From the NCBI RefSeq assembly GCF_014384765.1, contig NZ_JACRSP010000002.1, forward strand, positions 248,001 through 312,000: a DNA stretch of 64,000 bases, written 5' to 3'. The stretch's first letter is position 1. Each line of letters opens with the position of its first letter. Under the pieces are notes generated by a model, which saw nothing but the letters and a program-made list of their open reading frames with translations, was not told where the DNA came from and did not search any database. Positions 8,705 through 16,312 of the stretch are shown piece after piece. The translations under genes and the position numbers were made by a program. This DNA is from Feifania hominis (GTDB lineage: Bacteria > Bacillota > Clostridia > Oscillospirales > Feifaniaceae).

Positions 8705-8886
8705 TCGTCTTTTTCTCTTGGGACATAGTGCTCGCAGGCCTTTGTGAAGCGTCGGCGCAGCTTCAGCCTCGGATAGACACAGTGCCCGTCCCCGGTCTCT
8801 CCAAACGAATTGCCCAGTTTTACATAGTGCAGCCTGAAATACATGCAGCTGTCGCATATCGGGCCGTCGCTCTTGGGAATCAACAT
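8686..8886 (-). CDS. Small cysteine-containing protein of unknown function
   Basis: The 66-residue frame starts at an ATG with a very strong GAGGAGG site 6-7 bases upstream, which supports translation. It has CDSC near residues 11-14 and two later cysteines (GHCVYP, KACEHY), the spacing of a small metal-binding protein. The tail is very basic and acidic (VPREKDEKKATP). No family is recognised. It stands alone between a terminator and the XRE regulator region. Confidence 0.6.
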   Translation of the reverse strand: MLIPKSDGPICDSCMYFRLHYVKLGNSFGETGDGHCVYPRLKLRRRFTKACEHYVPREKDEKKATP

Positions 8887-9031
8887 GGCGTTTTTCCTCC
8901 TCGAGACGCTTTCCAGGATACATCTTGTCGAATTGTGTCTATTTTAGCACATTTTACTCGAAATTACAAGTATTACCATAATTTTCATCCATTTTGTCTA
9001 GTTAGTCTTGATAAAATATAATCACAACTTT

Positions 9032-9379
9032 TTATTTTGAATGAATGGGGGCTGCCGTGGTATCGAGATTCTTCAGCAGATCCTTGATGATCCGCTTTTG
9101 CGCCGCGCTCAACGCCGACCAGTTGTCCAACATGTCTTTTTGTTCACTGGTAAGTGACACGGCATCCTGATTTTCTGCAAAAAACTGGGATAGCGTGAGA
9201 CCAAAGCCATTGCAGATTTTCTCAAGAGATTGAATGGTTGGAATCTGGTCCTTTCGATACCACGTGGATATGGTTGACTGGGACAGCCCCGAACGTTTGG
9301 CCAACTCGTATTCTGTCCAACCGCGCTCCAATCTTAATCTTGTGATTTCTTTGAGAACATCTTTCATACCCTTACTCAC
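9032..9379 (-). CDS. XRE-family helix-turn-helix regulator
   Basis: The protein of about 115 residues has an N-terminal Cro/C1-type domain (ITRLRLERGWTEYELAKRSGLSQSTISTWYRKDQIPTIQSLEKICNGFGLTLSQFF) and a short helical tail with LLKNLDTTAA at its end. Start is uncertain: GTG at 9379 or ATG at 9367. A -10 hexamer TATAAT lies just upstream on the minus strand (about 9399-9404), and inverted CACTCG/CGAGTG half sites around 9377 and 9415 could be an autoregulatory operator. It stands alone, with no dependent gene evident. Confidence 0.82.
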   Translation of the reverse strand: MSKGMKDVLKEITRLRLERGWTEYELAKRSGLSQSTISTWYRKDQIPTIQSLEKICNGFGLTLSQFFAENQDAVSLTSEQKDMLDNWSALSAAQKRIIKDLLKNLDTTAAPIHSK

Positions 9380-9514
9380 TCGACGTATTTCGTTTTTACC
9401 AATATTATACTTTGCGAGTGTATCGTTTTATAGTTGGTTAAGACGTATATAAAATATGTTTTAAATCAGTATATCGGAGTCACAGGACCGACATACCGGC
9501 AATTGTTGGTATGC

Positions 9515-9551
9515 AAAAAAGGGAAAGAAGCATCTGCTTCTCTCCCTTTTT
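9515..9551 (-). terminator. Intrinsic terminator after the BlaR1-like gene
   Basis: A hairpin AAGGGA-AGAAGC / GCTTCT-TCCCTT with flanking A and T runs lies 20 bases past the stop at 9572. Confidence 0.85.
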
Positions 9552-9571
9552 CTATTGCTGTGCCGGCAACA

Positions 9572-11914
9572 TCAGCTTACAAAATCAATGCTGTTGTATC
9601 TCAGATAGAAGTCGTCTCCCTCGCCGAGCTCGTCAAAATTGATTTCACAGCGGCAGTGGAAAAAGGACGCGAGCCCTGAAAGGTCATCCGCGAGAAAGGC
9701 CTCGGCCCAGTTCTCCCCGAGTAGCGCAAGCTCCTCCGGCTCCGGCATTTCACCCACGTAGTACACATCGAACATGCCGCTGAGGCTCCCGTCGGGCTGC
9801 TCGGTCAATCTCTGAAGAACCATGTGGTAGCTGCCGTGAAAATCCCAGCCGGTCGCGCGAATGCGGTCGGTTCCCGGGACAAACTCGGTGTAGTCTGTCA
9901 CATAGCTCGACGCCGTATGCCCGAAATATTTGATGAGCAGCGCATCGATCACATCGGCCTCGACGCCCGCTTCATAGTTGTATTCATACCCCTCATCATA
10001 GAGATTCATGATGGCAAAGGCCATCAGGTTGTCGTCGGTGAGCCCCTTGGCGTCAGACCGGCCCCCGTCGCCCACCAGCGGCCCGAGCTGGGAGGGGTGC
10101 TCGGCAAAATAGAAGTAGTACTTCTCCCTCGGCGATGCGTCCGCACCGCCCGGGCGGTTGAGCGCATGCCGGCCGCCCTCGCCGTCTGTGCCGAAAACCA
10201 CCGGCATCCTCCCAAGGCGCTCCTCGGTGAGCTCGGTGTACGCGCAGTCCGAAAGCATGCGTCCGGTTCGGTCCGTCAGCCCCCAGAGGCCGTCTCTCAT
10301 CACGCCGATTCCCGTCTCAAAGAGCTCAAACGCCTCGAAGCCCTGTGCATAGAGCATGTGGCCGCCCTCGTCGATGAGCGTGCGTGTGCCGTCCGGCAGA
10401 AGCCCCACCTGAAAGACCTCTGTGTCTCCCTCGTCGGTGGTTCCCCCGTCCGGCACGAGAAGAATGGACAGCTCTCCCTGTGCAGCCCAATCGGCGTAGC
10501 CCGTCAGACCGTTGGCCTGCAAAAAGGCATCTGCAATCCACTCGTTTTGAAGCGACAGACGCTCATAGTCCGCTCTTGTCTGCTCGCTGTACACAACGTC
10601 GCCCGGCGTCGTCATCACATAGATCGCCTCGTCGTCCGAGCCGATGGCCGCAAAGCCGCCGGTCCGTCCTCGCCGTTTTTCCTGCGGCCAGTCGGCGCGG
10701 GCAATTCTCTCGAGCGTAAAGAGCCGGCCGAGTTTGTCCGCCGCACCCACACTCTCGCCATATGCGGCGCTCTCGCGGTGATAGACTGTCACGAGCGCGC
10801 CGTCGCCGGTGGTAAGCTCGCACTCGTCGGCATACCCCTGCGGCAGAATGAGGCGGTAGCCGCCGCCGATTTCAACACCGTCCTCCGAGTTCTTCGCCGC
10901 CTGCGGAAGCAGCAGAATCAAAAGGATCGCCACCACGGCAAGGCCCACGCCCGCAGCGGCCACGCCAAAGCGCCTGCCGCTGCCAATCGCCCGGATGCGG
11001 GCTTTGAGATCGCCTCTGGAAAAGGCAATCATGCTCCCCGCACGCGGACCGCGGCCGCTGCCTGCGACCGCCAGAAGCGCCCGCCCGTACGCCGCGCGGG
11101 TCTGCTCATCCTGCCCGCGCAGCACATCGTCGTCGCACGCCAGCTCGCAGTCGCGCCGCATTGCCCAAAAGGCCCACCAGAGCACGGGATTGAACCAGTG
11201 GATGCCCTGTAAAATCAGCGTGAGCAGGCGCACCGGCGGGTCAAGCCGGCGGATGTGCGTCAGCTCATGGGCCAGCACGGCGCACAGCGCCCCGTCATCC
11301 GCCTCATCCAAAAGCACCTGCGGCACGGCCACCACCGGCCGGAAAAAGCCAAATACAAAGGGGCCTGCACAGTCGGTCGCCATGAGTCTGACCCGGCGCA
11401 GCTTCCCCTGCTTCGCCTGCTCAAAGAGCGTGTGGATGTGCGCGTCGTCCGGTACGGCATGGAGTGTGCGCCGGGTTTTGCCGTAGCCCGCGGCCAGAGC
11501 CGCCGCGTAGACCGCCATACCCATCAGCCACAGCACGGCGCCCGTGTCCCGCCAGGTCCACCGCTGCGCCGGCGCAGCGGTGGCAGCGGGGTTCGGCGAG
11601 GCGGTCTGTGTCGTCGGCGGCACCGCGACCGGCTCGCCCGGTGAGACCGCCTGCTGCCCGCCTGTCGGCGAGGGGGCCGCCTGACCCGCGTCATAGAGAA
11701 CGCGCTGTTCCAGCGGTGCGGTCAGCCGAAAGGGGGAAATCGGGCTCTCGATGCCGCCCGGCAGAAGCAGCTTTGCCAGCAGAACCAGCCAGATGAGATA
11801 GTGGAACCGCGGTGAGAGCCGCCCTGCCACGGCGGCCTTGACCAGCAGGATGACGCCCGCCGTCACGCCGCCCCACAGCGAGTACTGGAGAACCCGGACA
11901 AAGAGCTCAGTCAT
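9572..11914 (-). CDS. BlaR1/MecR1-type M56 metalloprotease sensor with an unusual extracellular domain
   Basis: The 780-residue protein starts at the ATG after GGAGGCGGG, overlapping the repressor gene by 8 bases. Membrane spans fall near residues 10-30, 40-55, 120-145 and 316-337 of this start. The zinc protease motif HELTH is at about 216-220 with its third ligand in CELACDDD, as in BlaR1. In the family, ligand binding outside activates the protease, which leads to loss of the BlaI repressor. The roughly 440-residue outer part lacks the SxxK of the penicillin-binding sensor. Instead it shows a WG-repeat-like segment (GIGVMRDGLWGLTDRTGRML) and an acidic C-terminal region. The signal is therefore probably not a beta-lactam. 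Confidence 0.88.
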   Translation of the reverse strand: MTELFVRVLQYSLWGGVTAGVILLVKAAVAGRLSPRFHYLIWLVLLAKLLLPGGIESPISPFRLTAPLEQRVLYDAGQAAPSPTGGQQAVSPGEPVAVPPTTQTASPNPAATAAPAQRWTWRDTGAVLWLMGMAVYAAALAAGYGKTRRTLHAVPDDAHIHTLFEQAKQGKLRRVRLMATDCAGPFVFGFFRPVVAVPQVLLDEADDGALCAVLAHELTHIRRLDPPVRLLTLILQGIHWFNPVLWWAFWAMRRDCELACDDDVLRGQDEQTRAAYGRALLAVAGSGRGPRAGSMIAFSRGDLKARIRAIGSGRRFGVAAAGVGLAVVAILLILLLPQAAKNSEDGVEIGGGYRLILPQGYADECELTTGDGALVTVYHRESAAYGESVGAADKLGRLFTLERIARADWPQEKRRGRTGGFAAIGSDDEAIYVMTTPGDVVYSEQTRADYERLSLQNEWIADAFLQANGLTGYADWAAQGELSILLVPDGGTTDEGDTEVFQVGLLPDGTRTLIDEGGHMLYAQGFEAFELFETGIGVMRDGLWGLTDRTGRMLSDCAYTELTEERLGRMPVVFGTDGEGGRHALNRPGGADASPREKYYFYFAEHPSQLGPLVGDGGRSDAKGLTDDNLMAFAIMNLYDEGYEYNYEAGVEADVIDALLIKYFGHTASSYVTDYTEFVPGTDRIRATGWDFHGSYHMVLQRLTEQPDGSLSGMFDVYYVGEMPEPEELALLGENWAEAFLADDLSGLASFFHCRCEINFDELGEGDDFYLRYNSIDFVS

Positions 11915-12278
11915 GTTCCCGCCTCCGATCAATCAGCTCGCGAAGCTCCTCGAGCTCGCGGTCGGTAAACTCCTCCTGCTCGATCATCTGCGTGAAGAGC
12001 AGCTTTCTCGAACCGGAAAAGAACTTTTCCACCAGGCTCTGTGTCTCGGCGATGCGAACCGCGTCGCGCCCGATGAGCGGCCGGCAGACAAAGCCGGGGT
12101 CTGTGCGCTCGACAATCCCCTTTCTGACAAGCTTGGTGATGACCGTGTAGGTGGTGTTGCGGCTCCATCCCACGCTCTCGGCAAGCTGGTTTGCAAGCTC
12201 CGCGGCGGTGCGCGGCGCGTGCTCCCACAGCAGATTCATCACCCGCAGCTCGCTCTCCTGTATCTTCGGTGCTCCCAT
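11907..12278 (-). CDS. BlaI/MecI/CopY-family repressor
   Basis: The 123-residue protein has the BlaI winged helix (ESELRVMNLLWEHAPRTAAELANQLAESVGWSRNTTYTVITKLVRKGIVERTDPGFVCRPLI) and the C-terminal dimerisation helices. It begins with ATG behind GGAGGGG. Its gene precedes and overlaps the BlaR1-like sensor, the normal order of this two-gene signalling unit. Two dyads matching BlaI-type operators lie immediately upstream, so the pair is likely autoregulated. No beta-lactamase or PBP gene is adjacent. Confidence 0.92.
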   Translation of the reverse strand: MGAPKIQESELRVMNLLWEHAPRTAAELANQLAESVGWSRNTTYTVITKLVRKGIVERTDPGFVCRPLIGRDAVRIAETQSLVEKFFSGSRKLLFTQMIEQEEFTDRELEELRELIDRRREHD

Positions 12279-12290
12279 GTTGCCCCTCCT

Positions 12291-12331
12291 TACTATTGTA
12301 GTAGTAAACCTGTTTTTATACTATCATAGTA
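12291..12331 (-). promoter_or_regulatory. Pair of BlaI-type operators
   Basis: TACTATTGTAGTA at 12291-12303 and the perfect dyad TACTATCATAGTA at 12319-12331 lie 28 bases apart centre to centre, upstream of the repressor start. Both fit the TACTA-n3-TAGTA form of BlaI/MecI-family sites. Confidence 0.75.
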
Positions 12332-12349
12332 GTAAGAAGAAGTCAAGAA

Positions 12350-12374
12350 AAAATCGGGGCAACGCCCCGATTTT
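12350..12374 (-). terminator. Terminator after the nuclease-like/HD gene pair
   Basis: AAAATCGGGGC and GCCCCGATTTT flank AAC, with a run of T in the minus direction. It lies between two minus-strand operons. Confidence 0.8.
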
Positions 12375-12466
12375 GAAATATCGTATCAAAAGGCTCCCAC
12401 CCCGCAGCCGGGCGCAGAGAGCCCAGCTGTCTGTCCTGCCATATGGAAGCGCCCCTGCGCGGCCGC

Positions 12467-13747
12467 CTAACTCTCCAGGCCCAAAAGGCCGGTGTTCTCC
12501 GTGAGAATCCGGCGCGCCTGCTCGTGGGACAGCGTGCCGTCCGTCACCCGCTCAAAGAGCCGAAGCAGTGTGCGCGTCTCGACGATCAGGCTGCCGTTTC
12601 GCCTCGCGAGCGCCACCTGTGCCTCGCTGACCGGCTGGCGGTCGGCCAAGGGCTTTGAGCGCTCGTGCGCGATGATCAAAAGCGCCCGAACCGTCTCCTC
12701 GCGCCCCTCGTCGCGCAGCTCGTCGAGGTAGCTCTGTACATGAACCTCAAGCTGTGACACGTGCTCCGAGCGGACGTTTGTGCTCACGCCCTTGATTTCA
12801 CCGATCAGCGTCACATCGCCGGCGTCGACGCGGAAATCCTCGCGGAAGTCATCTTTGAAGTGGGATAAATCGACGTCCAGAATCCGCTCGAGCATCTCAA
12901 ATACCACCGACACGAGCGCATCCCCGCTCTCCACAAGGACGCTCTTGTAGCGGTTGTTGCGCTCGAGCGCCTGGCGTGCCTCGTCGATTCCCGCCTCGAG
13001 CCGCGCGATCGTCTCCCGGCTGCGCGCGATCTGCTCGCGGCGCGCCGCGTCGTCAAAGGCGGTCAGCTCTGCAAGCCAGTCGGGAAGCTGCTGCCCACAC
13101 GGCTTCGGCAGATAGCCGATCTCGAGCAGGAGCTCCTCCAGCTGCGGGTAGCTCTCCACCCGCAGCGTACAAAAGGCCACGCGGTCGTTTTTCAGCGCAG
13201 TGATCTTTTCGCTCTTGACCGAGCGCAGCAAAACATCCGGTCTGTCCGCCGGCCTGCGGGCGCCGGCAAAGGGATTGTCCCCCGGTATTGCCGAGCTGAT
13301 CGCCGGCGGCAGAATGAAGTGAAAGGATGCCGGCAGCTGGCATTTCCCGACCCTCGTTGTCGTATTTTCATAGCTCAGGGTAAAACCGACGCAGGGCCAG
13401 AGATCCCCCACGATGTCACGGACGTCGTCGAGCATGTTTTTCAGGTACTGGCGAAATCGAAACGTGCCGCTGACAATGTTGTATCTGAACTCACCGTCCT
13501 GCGGCAGAAGAATCAAAATCCGGCTCGCGGGGTTGTTTTCGATCATCCTGTGCAGATTGACAAGGTCCTGATAACCGTCAATCGAAGTGGTGTCTGCGGC
13601 TCTGTGGCACCAGAGACCCATGTCGTCCAAATCGACGACGTTGATTTCAAACTCGCCGGGCGAGCGCGGCGCGTCAAGCGGGCTGACGACAAGGCCGTCC
13701 GCGTGGACAGTACACGCGCGCGGGTTGCCGCAGATATACTGAATCAT
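12467..13747 (-). CDS. Unrecognised protein with coiled coil and PD-(D/E)XK-like C-terminal region
   Basis: The 426-residue cytoplasmic protein matches no family I can name. Residues 1-200 are a mixed alpha/beta region (ILILLPQDGEFRYNIVSGTFRFRQYLKNML). Residues 230-265 form a likely coiled coil (REQIARSRETIARLEAGIDEARQ). Residues 300-400 show FREDFRVDAGDVTLIGEIKG, then EHVSQLEVHVQSYLDEL and ALLIIAHE. The Asp...Glu-x-Lys order and following strands resemble a PD-(D/E)XK nuclease core, although the family is only suspected. Its ATG overlaps the stop of the HD gene (ATGA), so the two are translated together. Confidence 0.6.
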   Translation of the reverse strand: MIQYICGNPRACTVHADGLVVSPLDAPRSPGEFEINVVDLDDMGLWCHRAADTTSIDGYQDLVNLHRMIENNPASRILILLPQDGEFRYNIVSGTFRFRQYLKNMLDDVRDIVGDLWPCVGFTLSYENTTTRVGKCQLPASFHFILPPAISSAIPGDNPFAGARRPADRPDVLLRSVKSEKITALKNDRVAFCTLRVESYPQLEELLLEIGYLPKPCGQQLPDWLAELTAFDDAARREQIARSRETIARLEAGIDEARQALERNNRYKSVLVESGDALVSVVFEMLERILDVDLSHFKDDFREDFRVDAGDVTLIGEIKGVSTNVRSEHVSQLEVHVQSYLDELRDEGREETVRALLIIAHERSKPLADRQPVSEAQVALARRNGSLIVETRTLLRLFERVTDGTLSHEQARRILTENTGLLGLES

Positions 13748-14310
13748 GACGCCGCGATGTCCGCCTCGACGGCCCGCATGGCGCCGAGCGTCTCATCGAG
13801 CAGACGGTCGAGCTCCCAGCCGAGGCGCTCGGCCCCCTGGGCGATCACCTCGCGCGAGCAGCCGGCGGCGAACTTTTTGTCTTTGAATTTCTTTTTGAGC
13901 GACTTGAGCTCCATATCCTGCACGCTCTTTGACGGGCGCATGAGCGCCGCCGCGCCGATGAGACCGGTCAGCTCGTCCACCGCGAAGAGAATCTTCTCCA
14001 TCTCGTGGGTGGGCTCCACGTCGCTGCACAGTCCGTAGCCATGGCTCACCACAGCATGGATGAGCTCATCGGGCAGACCGGCCAGAAGCTCCGGCGCCTT
14101 TTTGCAGTGCTCATCCGGGTACTGCTCAAAGTCGATGTCGTGGAGAAGCCCCACAATCTCCCAGAAATCGGCGTCGGCGCCATAGCCGAGCTCAACGGCA
14201 AAATAGCGCATCACAGCGGCCACCGTGCGCGCATGCTGCAGATGAAAGTCCTCCTGGTTGTATTTTTTGAGCAGCTCGTAAGCCTGCTCCCTTGTCAGCG
14301 TTGCGTCCAT
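13744..14310 (-). CDS. HD-domain phosphohydrolase
   Basis: The 188-residue protein carries HD superfamily ligands: His26 (QHARTVAAVMRYFA), the His57-Asp58 pair in VGLLHDIDFEQYPDEH, and His90 in AVVSHGYG. These proteins hydrolyse phosphate esters of nucleotides or second messengers. The ATG at 14310 is chosen for the GGAGGAG five bases away; the frame is open further upstream without a ribosome binding site. It is the first gene of a two-gene operon with the nuclease-like protein. Substrate unknown. Confidence 0.82.
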   Translation of the reverse strand: MDATLTREQAYELLKKYNQEDFHLQHARTVAAVMRYFAVELGYGADADFWEIVGLLHDIDFEQYPDEHCKKAPELLAGLPDELIHAVVSHGYGLCSDVEPTHEMEKILFAVDELTGLIGAAALMRPSKSVQDMELKSLKKKFKDKKFAAGCSREVIAQGAERLGWELDRLLDETLGAMRAVEADIAAS

Positions 14311-14409
14311 GTCGACTCCTCCCATAATCTGTAAGATATCTGTATCATACCGCGCCGCCCGCCACCCGTCAAGAAGCGCTTTGGCTCCCGAAAACTTTTG
14401 AAAAAACCC

Positions 14410-14440
14410 TTGACTATGACGCTTCGTGATGGTGTATCTT
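14410..14440 (+). promoter_or_regulatory. MerR-type promoter with 19-bp spacer
   Basis: TTGACT at 14410-14415 and TATCTT at 14435-14440 are 19 bases apart, the overlong spacer typical of promoters twisted open by MerR-family activators. It lies directly before the MerR-family gene. Confidence 0.7.
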
Positions 14441-14458
14441 AAAAGAGGAGGTGATCGA

Positions 14459-15193
14459 ATGAAGAGCGTGCGTGAAGTATCGCAGCTCGCCGGTGTGAGC
14501 GTACGCACACTGCACTACTACGACGAGATCGGTCTGCTGCCGCCTGACGAGGTGACCCCGGCCGGCTACCGGCTCTACGGCAAGAGAGCGCTCTCCCGCC
14601 TGCAGCAGATTCTGTTCTTCCGCGAGCTCCGCTTTCCCCTGCGGGAAATCAAGGCGATTTTAAACGATCCCTCCTTCGATGAAGACGAGGCCCTGCGCCG
14701 CCAGCGAAAGCTGCTGCTCGCCCAGCGGCGGCGCCTGGACGGGCTCATACGTCTTCTCGACCAGCGAAGCAAAGGAGTGAACAAGATGAGCTTTCAGGAA
14801 TTTGACCTGACAGAGATTGAGCGCGCCCGGGCCGAATACGCCGACGAGGCGCGCAGAAAATGGGGCGCCACCGACGCCTACCGCGAGAGCGAACGCCGCA
14901 CGGGAGGCTACACCGCTGAGGACTGGCAGCGCATTCAGGCCGAGGCCGACGAGATCTGGGACGCGCTCGCCGACGAGATGGGCAATCCCCCCGACTCGCC
15001 GCGTGTTCAGGCGCTGGTGCGCCGCTTTCAGGCCCACGTCACCGAACACTATTACCCCTGTACCGACGAGATCCTGGCGGGGCTCGGCGAGATGTATCTC
15101 GCCGACGAGCGCTTTCAAAAGAATCTCGACCGGCGCGCACCGGGCTTTGCCGCCTTTTTAAGCGGGGCCTTTCGCGCCGCAGCCGGCCTCTGA
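14459..15193 (+). CDS. TipA-like MerR-family transcriptional activator
   Basis: The 244-residue protein begins with ATG behind GAGGAGG. Its first 70 residues are a MerR DNA-binding domain (SVREVSQLAGVSVRTLHYYDEIGLLPPDEVTPAGYRLY), followed by a dimer helix. Residues about 115-244 match the TipAS ligand-binding domain (FQALVRRFQAHVTEHYYPCTDEILAGLGEMYLADERFQKNLDRRAPGFAAFL). TipA-type proteins bind thiopeptides or other amphipathic drugs and activate their own promoters, consistent with the 19-bp spacer promoter upstream. No pump is adjacent. Confidence 0.9.
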   Translation: MKSVREVSQLAGVSVRTLHYYDEIGLLPPDEVTPAGYRLYGKRALSRLQQILFFRELRFPLREIKAILNDPSFDEDEALRRQRKLLLAQRRRLDGLIRLLDQRSKGVNKMSFQEFDLTEIERARAEYADEARRKWGATDAYRESERRTGGYTAEDWQRIQAEADEIWDALADEMGNPPDSPRVQALVRRFQAHVTEHYYPCTDEILAGLGEMYLADERFQKNLDRRAPGFAAFLSGAFRAAAGL

Positions 15194-15195
15194 GT

Positions 15196-15228
15196 GAAAG
15201 CGCGCGGGATGTTTTCCGCGCGCTTTTC
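15196..15228. terminator. Bidirectional terminator between the MerR gene and a small minus-strand gene
   Basis: GAAAGCGCGCGG and CCGCGCGCTTTTC pair around a short loop, with T-rich ends on both strands. Confidence 0.75.
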
Positions 15229-15346
15229 AGCCGCCGAACAGCGCCACCGCAAAGCAGGCAACGCACAGCGCCGCGTTGACAAGGCGCAAAAACGTGAGCC
15301 CTGCGCCCGGCTCCTCTCCCTCATAGCCAAACAGATCATCCAGCAC
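15227..15346 (-). CDS. Small single-span membrane protein
   Basis: The 39-residue frame starts at GTG with GGGAGGGA upstream and encodes an acidic N-terminus (VLDDLFGYEGEEPGAG) followed by one hydrophobic span (LVNAALCVACFAVALFGG). The ribosome binding site, acidic-then-hydrophobic layout and the terminator right after its stop support it as a real gene. No function can be assigned. Confidence 0.5.
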   Translation of the reverse strand: MLDDLFGYEGEEPGAGLTFLRLVNAALCVACFAVALFGG

Positions 15347-15414
15347 CGCAATCCCTCCCGACTGTTTCGATGCTTTGATTCTACCAGATGATCTGTCCCA
15401 TAAAACGGACTGTG

Positions 15415-15456
15415 AAAAAGCGAAGCTGCCACAGACGGCAGCTTCGCTATTTTTTC
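15415..15456 (-). terminator. Terminator after the XRE gene
   Basis: AGCGAAGCTGCC and GGCAGCTTCGCT pair and a T-run follows in the minus direction. It overlaps the last codons of the gene. Confidence 0.8.
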
Positions 15457-15788
15457 ATCTTCTCTTCCTCCGTGAGCAGAATGTCCGCAATCTGCGCGAG
15501 CATTCGCCTCTGGCCGGGCGACATTCTACGCACAAGATTCTCCAGCTCGCCGAGCATGTAGCTCTCGCGCGGTGTGCTGACCCCGCTGAGCAGATCGGTA
15601 ATCTCACAGCCGAGAACCTGCGCGATCTTTGCGAGTGTCTCAAGATTGACCCGCGTGACACCCCGCTCAATCTGGCTGATGTAGCCCACCGAAACCATAA
15701 GCGCCTCTGCCAGATAATCCTGCGTTTTGCCCAGCGCCTTGCGCCGCCTCTGTACGCGCTGCCCAATCGCGCCATAATCAATTCCCAT
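15447..15788 (-). CDS. XRE-family helix-turn-helix regulator
   Basis: The 113-residue protein has a clear Cro/C1 domain (IGQRVQRRRKALGKTQDYLAEALMVSVGYISQIERGVTRVNLETLAKIAQVLGCEITDLLSG) and a C-terminal helical part (RRMSPGQRRMLAQIADILLTEEEKMKK). ATG at 15788 follows AGGTGATG; two ATGs just upstream are possible. It is divergent from the 76-residue gene. TTACC/GGTAA half sites at 15809-15828 lie between them and may be its operator. Confidence 0.87.
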   Translation of the reverse strand: MGIDYGAIGQRVQRRRKALGKTQDYLAEALMVSVGYISQIERGVTRVNLETLAKIAQVLGCEITDLLSGVSTPRESYMLGELENLVRRMSPGQRRMLAQIADILLTEEEKMKK

Positions 15789-15866
15789 CTGCATCACCTG
15801 TGCTTAGTTTACCAGTTAAGTCCGGTAAGATGCAGACAGCCATCACTCAAATTATAGCTGTAATTG

Positions 15867-15895
15867 TTGATTCCGATCGAACACTATGGTAAAAT
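15867..15895 (+). promoter_or_regulatory. Sigma-A promoter for the 76-residue gene
   Basis: TTGATT at 15867-15872 and TAAAAT at 15890-15895 are separated by exactly 17 bases. Confidence 0.75.
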
Positions 15896-15929
15896 TAGGG
15901 GAAATAATGGAGTTGGAGGTGCCGACAGT

Positions 15930-16160
15930 ATGGACCTGTTGGAGGAATACGCAGACTATCTCGGGTGTCAGTATCTATCCGATCTGCGCTATCTGAAAAT
16001 TTCTCCGCAGCAGGCGCGCCGCATTGAGATGTTGCCCGACAGCGGCCATACACTCGACGAATACAATGAGGCCGCGCGCTATATACTCGGCGCAAGTGCG
16101 CCGTATTCATCCATCCGCGAGGCAAGACAGGCTATCATCGAAGGGCTCATGCGTCGATAA
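15930..16160 (+). CDS. Small conserved-looking protein of unknown function, 76 residues
   Basis: The frame starts with ATG at 15930, about 10 bases past TTGGAGG. The protein is helical and charged (MDLLEEYADYLGCQYLSDLR, SIREARQAIIEGLMRR). A good promoter and a strong terminator bracket it, so it is an independent transcript. I recognise no domain. Confidence 0.65.
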   Translation: MDLLEEYADYLGCQYLSDLRYLKISPQQARRIEMLPDSGHTLDEYNEAARYILGASAPYSSIREARQAIIEGLMRR

Positions 16161-16199
16161 AAAGAACCCACCGGTTACCCGGCGGGTTCTTTTTATCGA
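16155..16199. terminator. Long symmetric terminator
   Basis: CGATAAAAAGAACCC pairs with GGGTTCTTTTTATCG around a GC-rich centre. It has T-runs on both strands. Confidence 0.88.
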
Positions 16200-16283
16200 G
16201 CGCAGCGGATTTTCACAAAACAGTCTCGTCCTCGTGCTGTGTCAAGTCTGTCGAACGCAGAGTTGATTCTCACCGTACAAAAA

Positions 16284-16306
16284 GGCGCCGCCCGGCGGGC
16301 GGCGCC
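16284..16306 (-). terminator. Terminator after the LTA-synthase-like gene
   Basis: GGCGCCGCCC and GGGCGGCGCC pair around GGC seven bases beyond the gene's stop, followed by TTTTTG on the minus strand. Confidence 0.8.
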
Positions 16307-16312
16307 TCTCTG

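Noticed and set aside
9485..9515. CATACC/GGTATG inverted repeat between the XRE and BlaR1-like genes
   Set aside because: Short arms with no promoter alignment; the nearby terminator explains the region better.
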